Assembly: GCF_023155095.1 (NCBI RefSeq)
Contig: NZ_JAKNDA010000003.1
Location: 354,068 to 418,067 of the forward strand
Reading direction: 5' to 3'
Length of the DNA: 64,000 nt
Source: Idiomarina aminovorans
GTDB taxonomy: Bacteria > Pseudomonadota > Gammaproteobacteria > Enterobacterales > Alteromonadaceae
Below are positions 8,603-17,685 of this stretch, piece after piece. Each line of letters begins with the position of its first letter. The first letter of the stretch is position 1. Below the pieces are notes generated by a model. That model was given only the letters and a program-made list of their open reading frames with translations. It was not told the origin of the DNA and did no database searches. The position numbers were made by a program, and so were the translations under genes.

Positions 8603-11263
8603 GTGAGTGAGTTTAGAGTTGGACAGCGTTACTTAAGTGAAACAGAGACCGAGTTAGGGCTGGGCATGATTACCCAGGCCGAAGGTCGTCACTTAACCTT
8701 GATGTTCCCCGCAACCGGTGAAGTGCGACTGTATTCGGCTCAGGAGGCCCCTTTGGCTCGCTATCAACTCCAGGTTCAGCAGCAAGGTAAACATGCTGAA
8801 GGATGGAGTTTTACCATCCAGGAGTTGACTGAGTCACAAGGCATTGTGACCTATCACGGAGTGCACAATGACACGCAAGAGTCAGTCGTTGTACCTGAAA
8901 CTCAACTCTCTCACCAAGTTGACAGCAACCCGGCATTAACCCGCTTACTGGCCGGTCAGGCTGATCGGCTCGACATGTATCAGCTACGCTGCGAGGCCAG
9001 TGAACATCTGGCACATCATCAGGCCAGTGAAGTGGCGGGGTTATTAGGTGTTCGTACCCATTTACTGCCACACCAGTTGTACATTGCTAAAACGGTTGCT
9101 GACCGTTATCACCCACGGGTGTTGCTGGCTGACGAAGTGGGCCTCGGCAAAACCATTGAAGCCGGTATGATCATTAAACGCCGGCTGACCACCGGACGTT
9201 CACAGCGTGTACTTATTGTGGTGCCGGAATCTTTAATGCACCAATGGCTGGTCGAACTCCGCCGCCGCTTTGCGCTCAACTTTACCCTGTTCGATGACGA
9301 GCGCTGTGAACAGGCAGAAGTGGACAATGAAAACCCGTTTCTGACCGAGCAACACATTATTATCAGCAGCCGCTTTATGCATGAATCCCGCTGGAGCCAG
9401 GCGCTGCCTGAAGCCGAGTTTGATCTGCTGGTTATTGATGAAGCTCATCATCTGCAACCTGATGCGCCTGAGTTCAGTACAGTTAAAAACCTCTGCGAAG
9501 CGGTACCCGGTTTGTTGCTATTAACCGCAACGCCTGAACAAGAAGGTGCCGAAGGACATTTTCAGCGTCTGCAGTTATTGGACCCGGATAGATTCTCCGA
9601 CTTTGCCAGTTTTCAGGAAGAACAAGCACACTACAAAGAACTGGCAAAACAGGCCGAGTCGGTTACAGATTCGACTGAGCTTGATGACTTACTGGATAAA
9701 CATGGCACGGGTCGCGTTATGTTCCGCAACCGCCGCGCCGACATTGGCGGTTTCCCGCAACGTCATTTTCATCCGGTAGAGCTGGATGAGTGCGAACCCG
9801 ATGAAGATATGCCCTGGTGGATGGAAGATCCGCGTATTGACTGGTTACTGGAACACATAAAACAAAACCGCTCGGGAAAAGCGCTGCTGATATGCAAAAC
9901 AGCAGAGCAGGTGCTGGACTTATCCGAAGCCTTACGTGTACTGGCTGGCGTGCAAGCCGCCACTTTCCATGAAGGAATGACACTAACCGAACGCGATCGC
10001 TCAGCCGCCTTTTTTGCCAGTGAGGAAGACGGCAGCCCTATTTTACTGTGCTCGGAAATTGGCAGCGAAGGCCGGAACTTTCAATTCGTGCACCAATTGA
10101 TCCTGTTCGATTTGCCGACCAACCCAGACCTGCTGGAACAGCGTATCGGCCGTTTAGATAGAATTGGTCAACAACAAGACATTGATATCTATCTGCCTTA
10201 TTGCCAAGCTTCAACCGAAGCGATACTGCTGCCCTGGTACGAACAGGGAATGAATGCCTTCCGTCAATGTAATGCTATAGGTCGTAAGTTATACGATGCT
10301 TTTGGCGCAGATATTGAGCAGGCTATTGCCGAACATAAACCACTGAGCGATGACTTGTTACAGCAAACGACAGAGCTGCATAGCACCTGGCTAGAACGCA
10401 ACCGCGACGGTCAGGATAAACTGCAGGCTTTGAATGCGTGTCGTCCTGAAACCGCAGAAAGAATCATTGCACAAATTAATAGCGACAGCGATACAGACAC
10501 GCTGGCCGACTTTATGATTGCCTTCTGCGACCGCTTTGGTATTAACAATGAAGTGCTGGATGAGGAGCGCTGGTTTATCCGTCCGGGCGAGCATATGCGT
10601 GTTGGTAGTCTGCCCGGGCTGCCGGACGATGGTGTCACCGTAACCTTTGACCGAATTACTGCGCTTAACTTTGAAGACACCGATTTTCTCAGCTGGGATC
10701 ACCCGATGGTGCAGGCCGCACTGGAACTATTAACGACAGACGACTTTGGCAGTACTTGCGTTGCCGAACTGAAAAACCCAGCTATTCCGGCCGGTAACTG
10801 GTTCCTGGAGCTGGACTTTGCCAGCCTGGTGCCGGCACCTAAAGCCGCAGCGCTGCAGGAGTTTTGTCCACAGCAAAGCTTACGTTTGTTATTTAATGGG
10901 CAAGGCCAGGAGCTTTCTGCCAAAGTCCCGCGCGAGCTTTTGGATCAACAAGCCAGCTTTATTGATAAGAAAACAGCCCGTCAGATACTGCGGCAACTGC
11001 GCAAATCCGCGCAAAAACTGATCCATTCAGGCCAACAACAAGCACGTGACTGGCAACAAAACGAGCTTGAGCAGGTAAAACAAACTGCGCTGAACGCCTT
11101 ACAACACGAACGCACCCGACTGCTTGATTTGCAGCAGAAGAACCCATCGGTGCGTAGCAGCGAAATAGAAGCCATAAACTGGCGTGAAGAGCAAATCACT
11201 TCTGCTCTTGAGCGCCCGCAATTATCGCTACAGTCTGTCCGTATTCTAATCAATAATCATTAA
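8603..11263 (+). CDS. rapA: RNA polymerase-associated SWI2/SNF2 ATPase
   Basis: RapA binds RNA polymerase and uses ATP to help it recycle after transcription. I place the start at the GTG at 8603 (VSEFRVGQRYLSETETELGLG), which matches the family N-terminus and has a GGGAG nearby. The frame stays open to 8519 but those 28 codons have no family match. The 886-residue product shows Walker A in DEVGLGKTIEAGM, DEAH in VIDEAHH, LLTATPEQ, and motif V-VI in EIGSEGRNFQF and QRIGRLDRIGQ. It is about 80 residues shorter than E. coli RapA (968), mostly between the two helicase lobes. The stop overlaps rluA by TAATG. Confidence 0.95.
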   Translation: MSEFRVGQRYLSETETELGLGMITQAEGRHLTLMFPATGEVRLYSAQEAPLARYQLQVQQQGKHAEGWSFTIQELTESQGIVTYHGVHNDTQESVVVPETQLSHQVDSNPALTRLLAGQADRLDMYQLRCEASEHLAHHQASEVAGLLGVRTHLLPHQLYIAKTVADRYHPRVLLADEVGLGKTIEAGMIIKRRLTTGRSQRVLIVVPESLMHQWLVELRRRFALNFTLFDDERCEQAEVDNENPFLTEQHIIISSRFMHESRWSQALPEAEFDLLVIDEAHHLQPDAPEFSTVKNLCEAVPGLLLLTATPEQEGAEGHFQRLQLLDPDRFSDFASFQEEQAHYKELAKQAESVTDSTELDDLLDKHGTGRVMFRNRRADIGGFPQRHFHPVELDECEPDEDMPWWMEDPRIDWLLEHIKQNRSGKALLICKTAEQVLDLSEALRVLAGVQAATFHEGMTLTERDRSAAFFASEEDGSPILLCSEIGSEGRNFQFVHQLILFDLPTNPDLLEQRIGRLDRIGQQQDIDIYLPYCQASTEAILLPWYEQGMNAFRQCNAIGRKLYDAFGADIEQAIAEHKPLSDDLLQQTTELHSTWLERNRDGQDKLQALNACRPETAERIIAQINSDSDTDTLADFMIAFCDRFGINNEVLDEERWFIRPGEHMRVGSLPGLPDDGVTVTFDRITALNFEDTDFLSWDHPMVQAALELLTTDDFGSTCVAELKNPAIPAGNWFLELDFASLVPAPKAAALQEFCPQQSLRLLFNGQGQELSAKVPRELLDQQASFIDKKTARQILRQLRKSAQKLIHSGQQQARDWQQNELEQVKQTALNALQHERTRLLDLQQKNPSVRSSEIEAINWREEQITSALERPQLSLQSVRILINNH

Positions 11264-11919
11264 TGACGCTGCTTCATTATCAGCCACCAACAACCCCGTT
11301 TCTCAAAACACTTTATGAGGACGCCCAGTTGCTGGTGGTTAATAAAGCGCCCGGAATACTCAGCGTTCCAGGCAAACGGCCTGAGCACAAAGATTCTGTT
11401 TACGCCCGGGTTCAGCGGGTACATCCGGAAATTAGAGTGGTTCACCGACTGGATATGGCAACTTCTGGCATTTTGTTGCTGGCCAAAACCAAAGCGGCGC
11501 AAAGCCACCTGAACCGACAATTTCAGAACCGCACGACGCAGAAAAAATATAGGGCAAGAGTGTGGGGTCAATTGCCCGCTTGGCAGGGAGAAATAGAGCT
11601 GCCACTGTCTTGCGACTGGCCTAACCGACCTCGCCAGCACATGGATTTTTCCATCGGCAAGCCCAGTACAACCTTTTATCGGGCTATTACATTCGATGGC
11701 CGCTGCAGCGATGTTGAACTAACCCCTCATACCGGCCGCTCACATCAGCTTAGAGTGCATCTGCAGGCCATTGGCTGCCCTATATTAGGCGATAAGTTCT
11801 ATGCACACAGCGAAGCCTTTTCAGCGGCTGAACGGTTGCTACTGCACGCTGAATATCTTGCCGTAACGCATCCACAAACTGAACAGCCGATAGAGTTCCA
11901 TAGCCCCGTTCCGTTTTAA
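11263..11919 (+). CDS. rluA: Dual-specificity rRNA/tRNA pseudouridine synthase
   Basis: RluA makes pseudouridine at U746 of 23S rRNA and U32 of some tRNAs. The 218 residues match E. coli RluA (219). The catalytic Asp is in VVHRLDMATSGILLLAKT, followed by TQKKYRARVWG, the substrate-binding ELTPHTGRSHQLRVHL and the C-terminal LLLHAEYLA. The ATG at 11263 shares one base with the rapA stop, so translation is probably coupled. rapA-rluA adjacency is also found in E. coli. Confidence 0.95.
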   Translation: MTLLHYQPPTTPFLKTLYEDAQLLVVNKAPGILSVPGKRPEHKDSVYARVQRVHPEIRVVHRLDMATSGILLLAKTKAAQSHLNRQFQNRTTQKKYRARVWGQLPAWQGEIELPLSCDWPNRPRQHMDFSIGKPSTTFYRAITFDGRCSDVELTPHTGRSHQLRVHLQAIGCPILGDKFYAHSEAFSAAERLLLHAEYLAVTHPQTEQPIEFHSPVPF

Positions 11920-11963
11920 TATTTTGCACTCAAGCTGTCAGCGCAGTGGCCGATATAAGCTGC

Positions 11964-12749
11964 ATGAAACGCTATTCATTAATACTGCTGGCGGCTCTTT
12001 GCAGCGGCCCTGCAGTAAGCCAGGACGACCTCGAACGTTATTTACCTCAAGACCAGTTACACTGGTTGTCCGGTGATAACGACGAGCGCTATTTGGCCCT
12101 GAAAAAGGAATACCTGCAAGCCTTTGAACGCGGTCAAATCTTACTTTTACCCGACTGGCACTATCATCCGTTGCAGTCTTTTTATATTCGTCCGGTTTAT
12201 GAAAACGCGCCTGATTTTGGCTGGACCACCTGGGCTTTAACTCCGCCTGACAATGACATCCGTACAGACAATCTGCAAACTCCCGCTAGTAGAACGCACT
12301 TCCCCGAGGCTGCGGATGAAGAAGTCTTTACGCCGCTGATGGGCGCCTTGCAACAACGCATAACTTTACTGCTTGAAGAAACAATAAGCCGGCCGGGATT
12401 CTCGGTGTGGGTGGTTGAAGGTATTACCGCCGATATCACCTTGCGGTTGCTTGAAAACGAACCAACCCTAATGCCTGACGCTATTGTGTTAATTAATGCG
12501 TACATACCGCAATTTCAGTACAACCGGGAGCTTGCCGATCGTGTCGCTCAGTCACAACTGCCGGTACTGGATATTCGCAGCGCTGAAGCTAACCGCTGGA
12601 TTAACGAACACTGGCAACTGCGTAAAAAGCTGGCCAATAAATACCAACACCCGGCTTACCGTCAGCGACAATTGGTCAGTTCCGGTAATGCCGGGCAGCG
12701 TGAATTAACCGCCACCATAAAAGGGTGGCTAGAGTTCCACGGCTTCTAG
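11964..12749 (+). CDS. Exported DUF3530-like protein
   Basis: The ATG at 11964 starts a signal peptide (MKRYSLILLAALCSGPAVS); an in-frame GTG at 11946 would add an unlikely prefix. The mature protein is about 240 residues. It contains ILLLPDWHYHP, an aromatic GWTTWALTPPD, VWVVEGITADITL, and a C-terminal block with HPAYRQRQL and IKGWLEFHGF. From memory this pattern resembles the DUF3530 family, which has an alpha/beta-hydrolase-like fold. The usual nucleophile motif GxSxG is replaced by VEGITA, so hydrolase activity is doubtful. No biochemical function can be assigned. It lies between rluA and the convergent djlA. Confidence 0.7.
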   Translation: MKRYSLILLAALCSGPAVSQDDLERYLPQDQLHWLSGDNDERYLALKKEYLQAFERGQILLLPDWHYHPLQSFYIRPVYENAPDFGWTTWALTPPDNDIRTDNLQTPASRTHFPEAADEEVFTPLMGALQQRITLLLEETISRPGFSVWVVEGITADITLRLLENEPTLMPDAIVLINAYIPQFQYNRELADRVAQSQLPVLDIRSAEANRWINEHWQLRKKLANKYQHPAYRQRQLVSSGNAGQRELTATIKGWLEFHGF

Positions 12750-12761
12750 TGGCTATTGTTA

Positions 12762-13592
12762 TTAGCGGATATCACGCTTTTCTTTGATTTTCTCATAAGC
12801 TGCCTGAATATCCTGAGCCCGATGCTGAGCGCGCTTCATAACTTCTTCAGGTAACCCCTTAGATGCCAACTTATCAGGATGATGCCTTGCCATCAGTTTA
12901 CGGTACGCTTTTTTAATTTCTGCATTACTGTTTTGGGCAGTTACACCAAGCACTTCATACGCATTGTTAATTTCATCCTGACTGGTGGTTTTACGCTGTT
13001 GTTGATGTTGCTGCCGACTGTGCTGATGAAAACGAAAAGCCGCTTTCTCCATCATGAGCCACTGGTCCAACTGAAAGCGGGTAAAACCAAGAGACTTGGC
13101 AACATTTACCAGCACTTCATGTTCTGACTTTTCTAAAACTCCGTCGTTTAACGCCAGACCAATTAACTGCTCCATGAACAACTGCAATACATCGCGGTTA
13201 CCGTAAAAGGACGCGCTAAAATCTTTCATGACTTGCTGCAAAGGGAATGTTGGCTCTTTACCCTCCCTGAAAGCTTCCTGCGCTTCGCGGGTTGCGTCTG
13301 AATTGAGGTTCAAACGGCGCATAAGTTCCTGCGCCTGTGCAATATCACTGTTTGTCACTTTTCCTTTTGCCTTGGCAACATGACCCATTACCGCAAACAA
13401 AGTGTAGATAAAGTTGGCATCTCCGGCGGCTTTTTCTACGCCGTATAAAAAGCGCCCCCACGCCCCTTTTTGAGAGAAGTCCTGAGCCATTCCCCGATCA
13501 AACCAATGACCAATCAAAACACCTAAAATAGCTCCCGGCCATTTCATAAATGCAAAACCTGCCAGCGCACCGACAACCTTTCCCCAAACCAT
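12762..13592 (-). CDS. djlA: Membrane-anchored DnaJ-like co-chaperone
   Basis: DjlA is an inner-membrane J-protein that stimulates DnaK. The start is the ATG at 13592 (MVWGKVVGALAGFAFM); an upstream in-frame extension overlaps murU and has no family match. The 276-residue product has a glycine-rich single membrane segment at residues 7-30, a TerB-like helical middle (MGHVAKAKGKVTNSDI, LALNDGVLEKSE), a Gln/His-rich linker, and a C-terminal J domain with the HPD motif in RHHPDKLASKGLP. Length agrees with E. coli (271). It ends the amgK-murU-djlA run, one base after murU. Confidence 0.95.
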   Translation of the reverse strand: MVWGKVVGALAGFAFMKWPGAILGVLIGHWFDRGMAQDFSQKGAWGRFLYGVEKAAGDANFIYTLFAVMGHVAKAKGKVTNSDIAQAQELMRRLNLNSDATREAQEAFREGKEPTFPLQQVMKDFSASFYGNRDVLQLFMEQLIGLALNDGVLEKSEHEVLVNVAKSLGFTRFQLDQWLMMEKAAFRFHQHSRQQHQQQRKTTSQDEINNAYEVLGVTAQNSNAEIKKAYRKLMARHHPDKLASKGLPEEVMKRAQHRAQDIQAAYEKIKEKRDIR

Positions 13593-13593
13593 T

Positions 13594-14262
13594 CTATTTC
13601 TCCAACTGCTGGTTAAGTTGATGTAAACGCTCCGGAGTGCCAACATCGGTCCAATGGCCACCCCAGCAGCTTGCTGTCAGTTGCTTTTGTTTTATTGCCC
13701 GATCAAAAAATCGTTTTAAAGCCTGTTTCCCTTCCGGGTAAGGCTGCAGCAACTCTTTTCTGTATAAGCCCATACCGGAGAACGTCTTGTTCTCTAAACC
13801 ATTATGAATTAACAGGCCATTGTCCAGAGCAAAATCCCCCCGCGGATGATGAACCGGATTATCCACCATGATCAAATGCGCAAGTTGCTCATCCTCTAAA
13901 TGAGTTGGTAAATCCCGGTAGTCCCAGTCGGTCCAGGTATCACCATTAATCACCCAAAACGGTTCGTCTCCTAATAACGGTAACGCTTTAATAATACCAC
14001 CGGCAGTTTCAAGCCCACCTTCAGGTTCAACCGAGAAGGAAACCTGCAGCCCCCATTGACTGCCATCGCCAACAAAATTCTCAATTTGCTGACCATACCA
14101 GGCATGATTAATAATCACTTCATTAACTCCGGCTTGCGCGAGCTTATCCAGGTGATACGCCAACAGCGGTTTACCCGCAACCGGCAATAACGGTTTTGGC
14201 TGGTTATCTGTCAGCGGACGCATGCGACTGCCTCGCCCGGCGGCTAATATCATTGCTTTCAT
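13594..14262 (-). CDS. murU: N-acetylmuramate alpha-1-phosphate uridylyltransferase
   Basis: MurU turns MurNAc 1-phosphate and UTP into UDP-MurNAc, which re-enters wall synthesis without the MurA-MurB steps. The ATG at 14262 follows a strong GGAAGGAG and overlaps the amgK stop as ATGA, giving 222 residues. The nucleotidyltransferase signature is complete: MKAMILAAGRGSRMRPLT followed by KPLLPVAGKPLL, then VINGDTWTDWDY and the late GMGLYRKELL. The amgK-murU pair next to lptD is also found in Pseudomonas, which is the basis for the call. A generic sugar-phosphate nucleotidyltransferase is the alternative. Confidence 0.88.
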   Translation of the reverse strand: MKAMILAAGRGSRMRPLTDNQPKPLLPVAGKPLLAYHLDKLAQAGVNEVIINHAWYGQQIENFVGDGSQWGLQVSFSVEPEGGLETAGGIIKALPLLGDEPFWVINGDTWTDWDYRDLPTHLEDEQLAHLIMVDNPVHHPRGDFALDNGLLIHNGLENKTFSGMGLYRKELLQPYPEGKQALKRFFDRAIKQKQLTASCWGGHWTDVGTPERLHQLNQQLEK

Positions 14263-15263
14263 GATGTCTCCTTCCAGGCCGTAATGACACGCTTTTCTAA
14301 CCATTGGTTATAGCCTGAAAGTTCCGGATAGTTAGCGCATACTCGCTGCAAATAACCTAAAGTTCTTGGAACATCCTGCAAATACCCCGGCTTATGGTCA
14401 CGGTGTGCCAGCCGAGCAAAAATGCCAGCGGCTTTAGTATGTCGCTGCAACCCCATCCAATCAAACCATTGTTGCCACTGCTGCGGCTCAATGTGGGCGG
14501 CCAGCTGATCAGATTCTATTAATTGTTGTCTCAAGCCCTGACTCAATTCTTTCACCAAGTCATCAGGCCATTCAATGTAACAGTCACGCAATAACGACAC
14601 CGCATCGTATGTCACCGGCCCTAAAACAGCATCCTGAAAATCGATAACACCAATGCGCCCATCATCCAGCAGCATTAAATTACGACAGTGAAAATCGCGG
14701 TGTACACCCACTTGTGGCTGTTCCAGCGCATTGTTTATCAGTTGCTGACTAAATTCCTGCCATATCTGTTCATCTTCACCGTTCCAGTCTAACGCCAAAT
14801 GCGTTTGCAGCAGCCAATCTTTAAACAGCGACAACTCTCGCTGCAGCAGCTCGTTATCAAAAGTTGGAAGTTCTCCTGACTCAGTACGTCGCACCGACAT
14901 AATATTCGGTAACGCGGTTAATGCCTGTTGGTAATACTGTCTGACGTTACGGGGATGGAGCTTGCTCAGCAGAAGAATTTGACCAAAATCCGATTGCAGC
15001 ATAAAACCTTGCCCGGCATCAGCGGCAATAACGTCGGGAACCGTAACCCCTGCATTCGCATAGGCTTCCGCAACGGCTAAAAATGGCTTCATCGGTTCTT
15101 TTTCCGGCGGACAGTCAACCGCTATCAGGCTGTTCTTACCGTTTGTCGCCCGAAAATAACGACGGAAACTGGCATCACCGGAGACAACCTCTAAAGCTGG
15201 TTGAGAAACCCCGGTTTGGGCTTCACACCAAGCCTGCAGAGCCACTTCTCGTTTGTCTTCCAA
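14259..15263 (-). CDS. amgK: N-acetylmuramate/N-acetylglucosamine anomeric kinase
   Basis: AmgK phosphorylates MurNAc (and GlcNAc) at the anomeric carbon, feeding MurU. The 334-residue aminoglycoside-phosphotransferase-fold protein has SGDASFRRYFRA near the N-terminus, the catalytic loop GVHRDFHCRNLMLL and the metal-binding GVIDFQDAVLGPVTYDAVSL. A C-terminal block LMGLQ-like (DWMGLQRHTKAAGIFARL) also matches Pseudomonas AmgK. The preferred start is a TTG at 15263, preceded by a G-rich tract; a GTG six codons inside is possible. It heads the amgK-murU-djlA operon, divergent from lptD. Confidence 0.88.
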   Translation of the reverse strand: MEDKREVALQAWCEAQTGVSQPALEVVSGDASFRRYFRATNGKNSLIAVDCPPEKEPMKPFLAVAEAYANAGVTVPDVIAADAGQGFMLQSDFGQILLLSKLHPRNVRQYYQQALTALPNIMSVRRTESGELPTFDNELLQRELSLFKDWLLQTHLALDWNGEDEQIWQEFSQQLINNALEQPQVGVHRDFHCRNLMLLDDGRIGVIDFQDAVLGPVTYDAVSLLRDCYIEWPDDLVKELSQGLRQQLIESDQLAAHIEPQQWQQWFDWMGLQRHTKAAGIFARLAHRDHKPGYLQDVPRTLGYLQRVCANYPELSGYNQWLEKRVITAWKETS

Positions 15264-15400
15264 AATACCCCCACCAAATTTTGTCGTAAAGCCTTAAAAC
15301 TAGCAGTGTACCAAATAGCGAAACAAACAAAATTGCTTTATTATACCCACGCGCTGCAAAACCGAATAAATGCATTTATTAAAACCAACGGAAGATTCAA

Positions 15401-17674
15401 TTGCTGCTAAGATTTATCACTCCGCTGATACTACTGACCTTTACCGGCAGTGCGTTAGCGGCTTTACAAAATCAAGAAGTGCCACAAAACATGACCTGCG
15501 CGGCTGTCCAGCCACAGGGCAATAAGATTGATTCGGTACAGCTACAGCAAACTGAAGCAGGAACCATTGGTGTTGAGTCACGCAAAGCCGAAATCTTTGC
15601 CAACGAAAAAGCCTACTTTACGGGTAACGTTATTATTCAGCGCAACGGACAATGGCTATCGACATCAAGAGCTACCATTGATCAACAAAAAGAGGAAATT
15701 TTCGCCTCAGAAGGCATTATTTTTAGTGATGGTTACCTCAATGTAACCGGCGACTCGTTATTTCTTGACCTTAATAAAGATAAAGCCGAACTTTACAACA
15801 GTGACTATCGCATTCGGGAGCATAACGCCCGTGGTCATGCAGAGCTACTGTCATTATCCCGACAAGCGGTCTTGTTGCAAGACTCAAGCTTTACCACTTG
15901 CCCCGCTAAGTCACCGGCCTGGCAACTGCGCGCCGATCGCATCGAAATAAACGAAACCAGTGATTTTGGTGAAGCCTGGCATGCCCGTTTTGAACTGTTC
16001 GATGTGCCGGTTCTTTACCTGCCTTACTTTAACTTTCCGTTAAGTGATGCGCGCAAAACCGGCTTGCTTTACCCAACGTTTGATTCTTCATCAAGCAGCG
16101 GCTTTGAAGTTGAAGTACCCTATTACCTTAATATTGCGCCCAATATGGACGCGACCATAGCTCCCGTTTATATGTCTGAACGCGGTACTATGTTAAAAAC
16201 TGAGTACCGCTACTTGTTTGAGCAACACGCGGGTCAAGTCAACTTAGAATACCTGGGCAATGACGACACCCGAATTGCCAATAAAAAACGGTATCTTTGG
16301 CATATTCAACATTCTGCAAAGCTCAATCAAGACCTGAGCTTATATCTTGATGCTACCGAAATTAGTGATGACAACTATTTAAATGACTTTGACAGTGAGT
16401 TTGCCGGCCGCGCAGATACTCATTTATATCGTGTTGCCCAACTGGATTACGATAATGAGAACTGGACCGCACAGCTGCGGACTGAGGACTACGAGCTTAT
16501 TGGTGATTTCCGAAGCTCTTATCGTACGCTTCCGCAATTGAGCGTTGAATATAATATAAACGGTTTGAAAGGCTTTAGTGCTGATTTTTATAGCGAACTC
16601 ACCTACTTTCAAAATCAGGATCAATCTCGTGAGTATGCGACTCGTGCGCACATTGAGCCGAGCGTGAAATATCGTTACGAAAAGCCGGCATTTGATACGG
16701 AGGCAGAACTGTCTTACCTCTACACGCATTACCGGCAAGAAAGTCCTGACAATACTATCAGTGAAGAAGTCACCCGGACTTTGCCCCGCGCCAGAATCCG
16801 GGCGCGTATGCATCTGGAACGAGCCGTCAACATAGGTAATGATCAATACCGACAAACCTTGTCACCACAAATTCAATATCTGTATGTGCCTTATGAAAAC
16901 CAGCAGAATATCGGTATTTACGATACCTCGCTGCTGCAGGATGATTATCACGGTCTGTTTCGCAGTCGTCGCTTCTCAGGACTGGACCGAATTGCGGAAG
17001 CGAATCAGGTAACTTACGGTGTCAGTAGCAGTTTACTGACGCAAAACGAACGTGAAATACTACGAGCAAGTATCGGTCAGATATACAACATTGATGATAG
17101 CCGCACTCAGTTGTTAGCTGCAAATGAAAAAACCACAACATCAAGTAATAGTGAATGGGTTGCCGACATCAATTGGGCCGTTGACGACAATTGGTCACTG
17201 CGCAGTTCGATTCAGTACGATACGGAACTTAACAGCACTCGCAAGAGTCAGACCGCAGTAGAGTTCCGCAGAGATGACTCAAACCTGGTGCAGGTGAGCC
17301 ATCGAACAGCAACCAATATTTTAAATAACGACATTGAACAAGTTGGAACCCAGGCCGTTTGGTCGGCCACTTCTCGCTGGCAGGTGGCAGCAAATGTCTT
17401 TTACGATCTCACACATGACCGTCTAAATGATGCTATGGTGGGCGTTCAATACAGCAGTTGTTGCTGGGCCTTACGGGTCAGTGCTTACAGGCGTATAAAC
17501 CGTGATCTTGAGCCTGCATTCAGCGCGACACAAATAAACAGTGATACGCAGTTTGACAACGGCATTAGTATACAATTTATTATCAGTGGGTTAGCTTCTG
17601 ATAGCAGTGGTCTCATTAACATGCTTGAGAAAAGTACGTACGGCTACCGCCGTCCTTTTTATCTCAGTAAATAG
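15401..17674 (+). CDS. lptD: LPS-assembly outer-membrane protein
   Basis: LptD with LptE inserts lipopolysaccharide into the outer leaflet. The start is a TTG at 15401 with GGAAG six bases upstream; no in-frame ATG fits. The 757 residues begin with a signal peptide (LLRFITPLILLTFTGSALA). An OstA-like domain (GNVIIQRNGQWLSTSRATID) follows, then the large barrel. The four disulfide cysteines expected from E. coli are visible: Cys33 in NMTCA, Cys167 in FTTCPAK, and the pair Cys687-Cys688 in SSCCWALRVSAYR. It leads the lptD-surA-pdxA-rsmA-apaG-apaH operon. Confidence 0.96.
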   Translation: MLLRFITPLILLTFTGSALAALQNQEVPQNMTCAAVQPQGNKIDSVQLQQTEAGTIGVESRKAEIFANEKAYFTGNVIIQRNGQWLSTSRATIDQQKEEIFASEGIIFSDGYLNVTGDSLFLDLNKDKAELYNSDYRIREHNARGHAELLSLSRQAVLLQDSSFTTCPAKSPAWQLRADRIEINETSDFGEAWHARFELFDVPVLYLPYFNFPLSDARKTGLLYPTFDSSSSSGFEVEVPYYLNIAPNMDATIAPVYMSERGTMLKTEYRYLFEQHAGQVNLEYLGNDDTRIANKKRYLWHIQHSAKLNQDLSLYLDATEISDDNYLNDFDSEFAGRADTHLYRVAQLDYDNENWTAQLRTEDYELIGDFRSSYRTLPQLSVEYNINGLKGFSADFYSELTYFQNQDQSREYATRAHIEPSVKYRYEKPAFDTEAELSYLYTHYRQESPDNTISEEVTRTLPRARIRARMHLERAVNIGNDQYRQTLSPQIQYLYVPYENQQNIGIYDTSLLQDDYHGLFRSRRFSGLDRIAEANQVTYGVSSSLLTQNEREILRASIGQIYNIDDSRTQLLAANEKTTTSSNSEWVADINWAVDDNWSLRSSIQYDTELNSTRKSQTAVEFRRDDSNLVQVSHRTATNILNNDIEQVGTQAVWSATSRWQVAANVFYDLTHDRLNDAMVGVQYSSCCWALRVSAYRRINRDLEPAFSATQINSDTQFDNGISIQFIISGLASDSSGLINMLEKSTYGYRRPFYLSK

Positions 17675-17685
17675 TGGTAGGTATA

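Noticed and set aside
15264..15400. Sigma-E promoter for lptD-surA
   Set aside because: No pair resembling GAACTT and TCTGA at correct spacing could be found.
16424..16855. 143-codon open frame on the minus strand inside lptD
   Set aside because: It is antisense to a well-supported barrel gene, with no ribosome site or family match.
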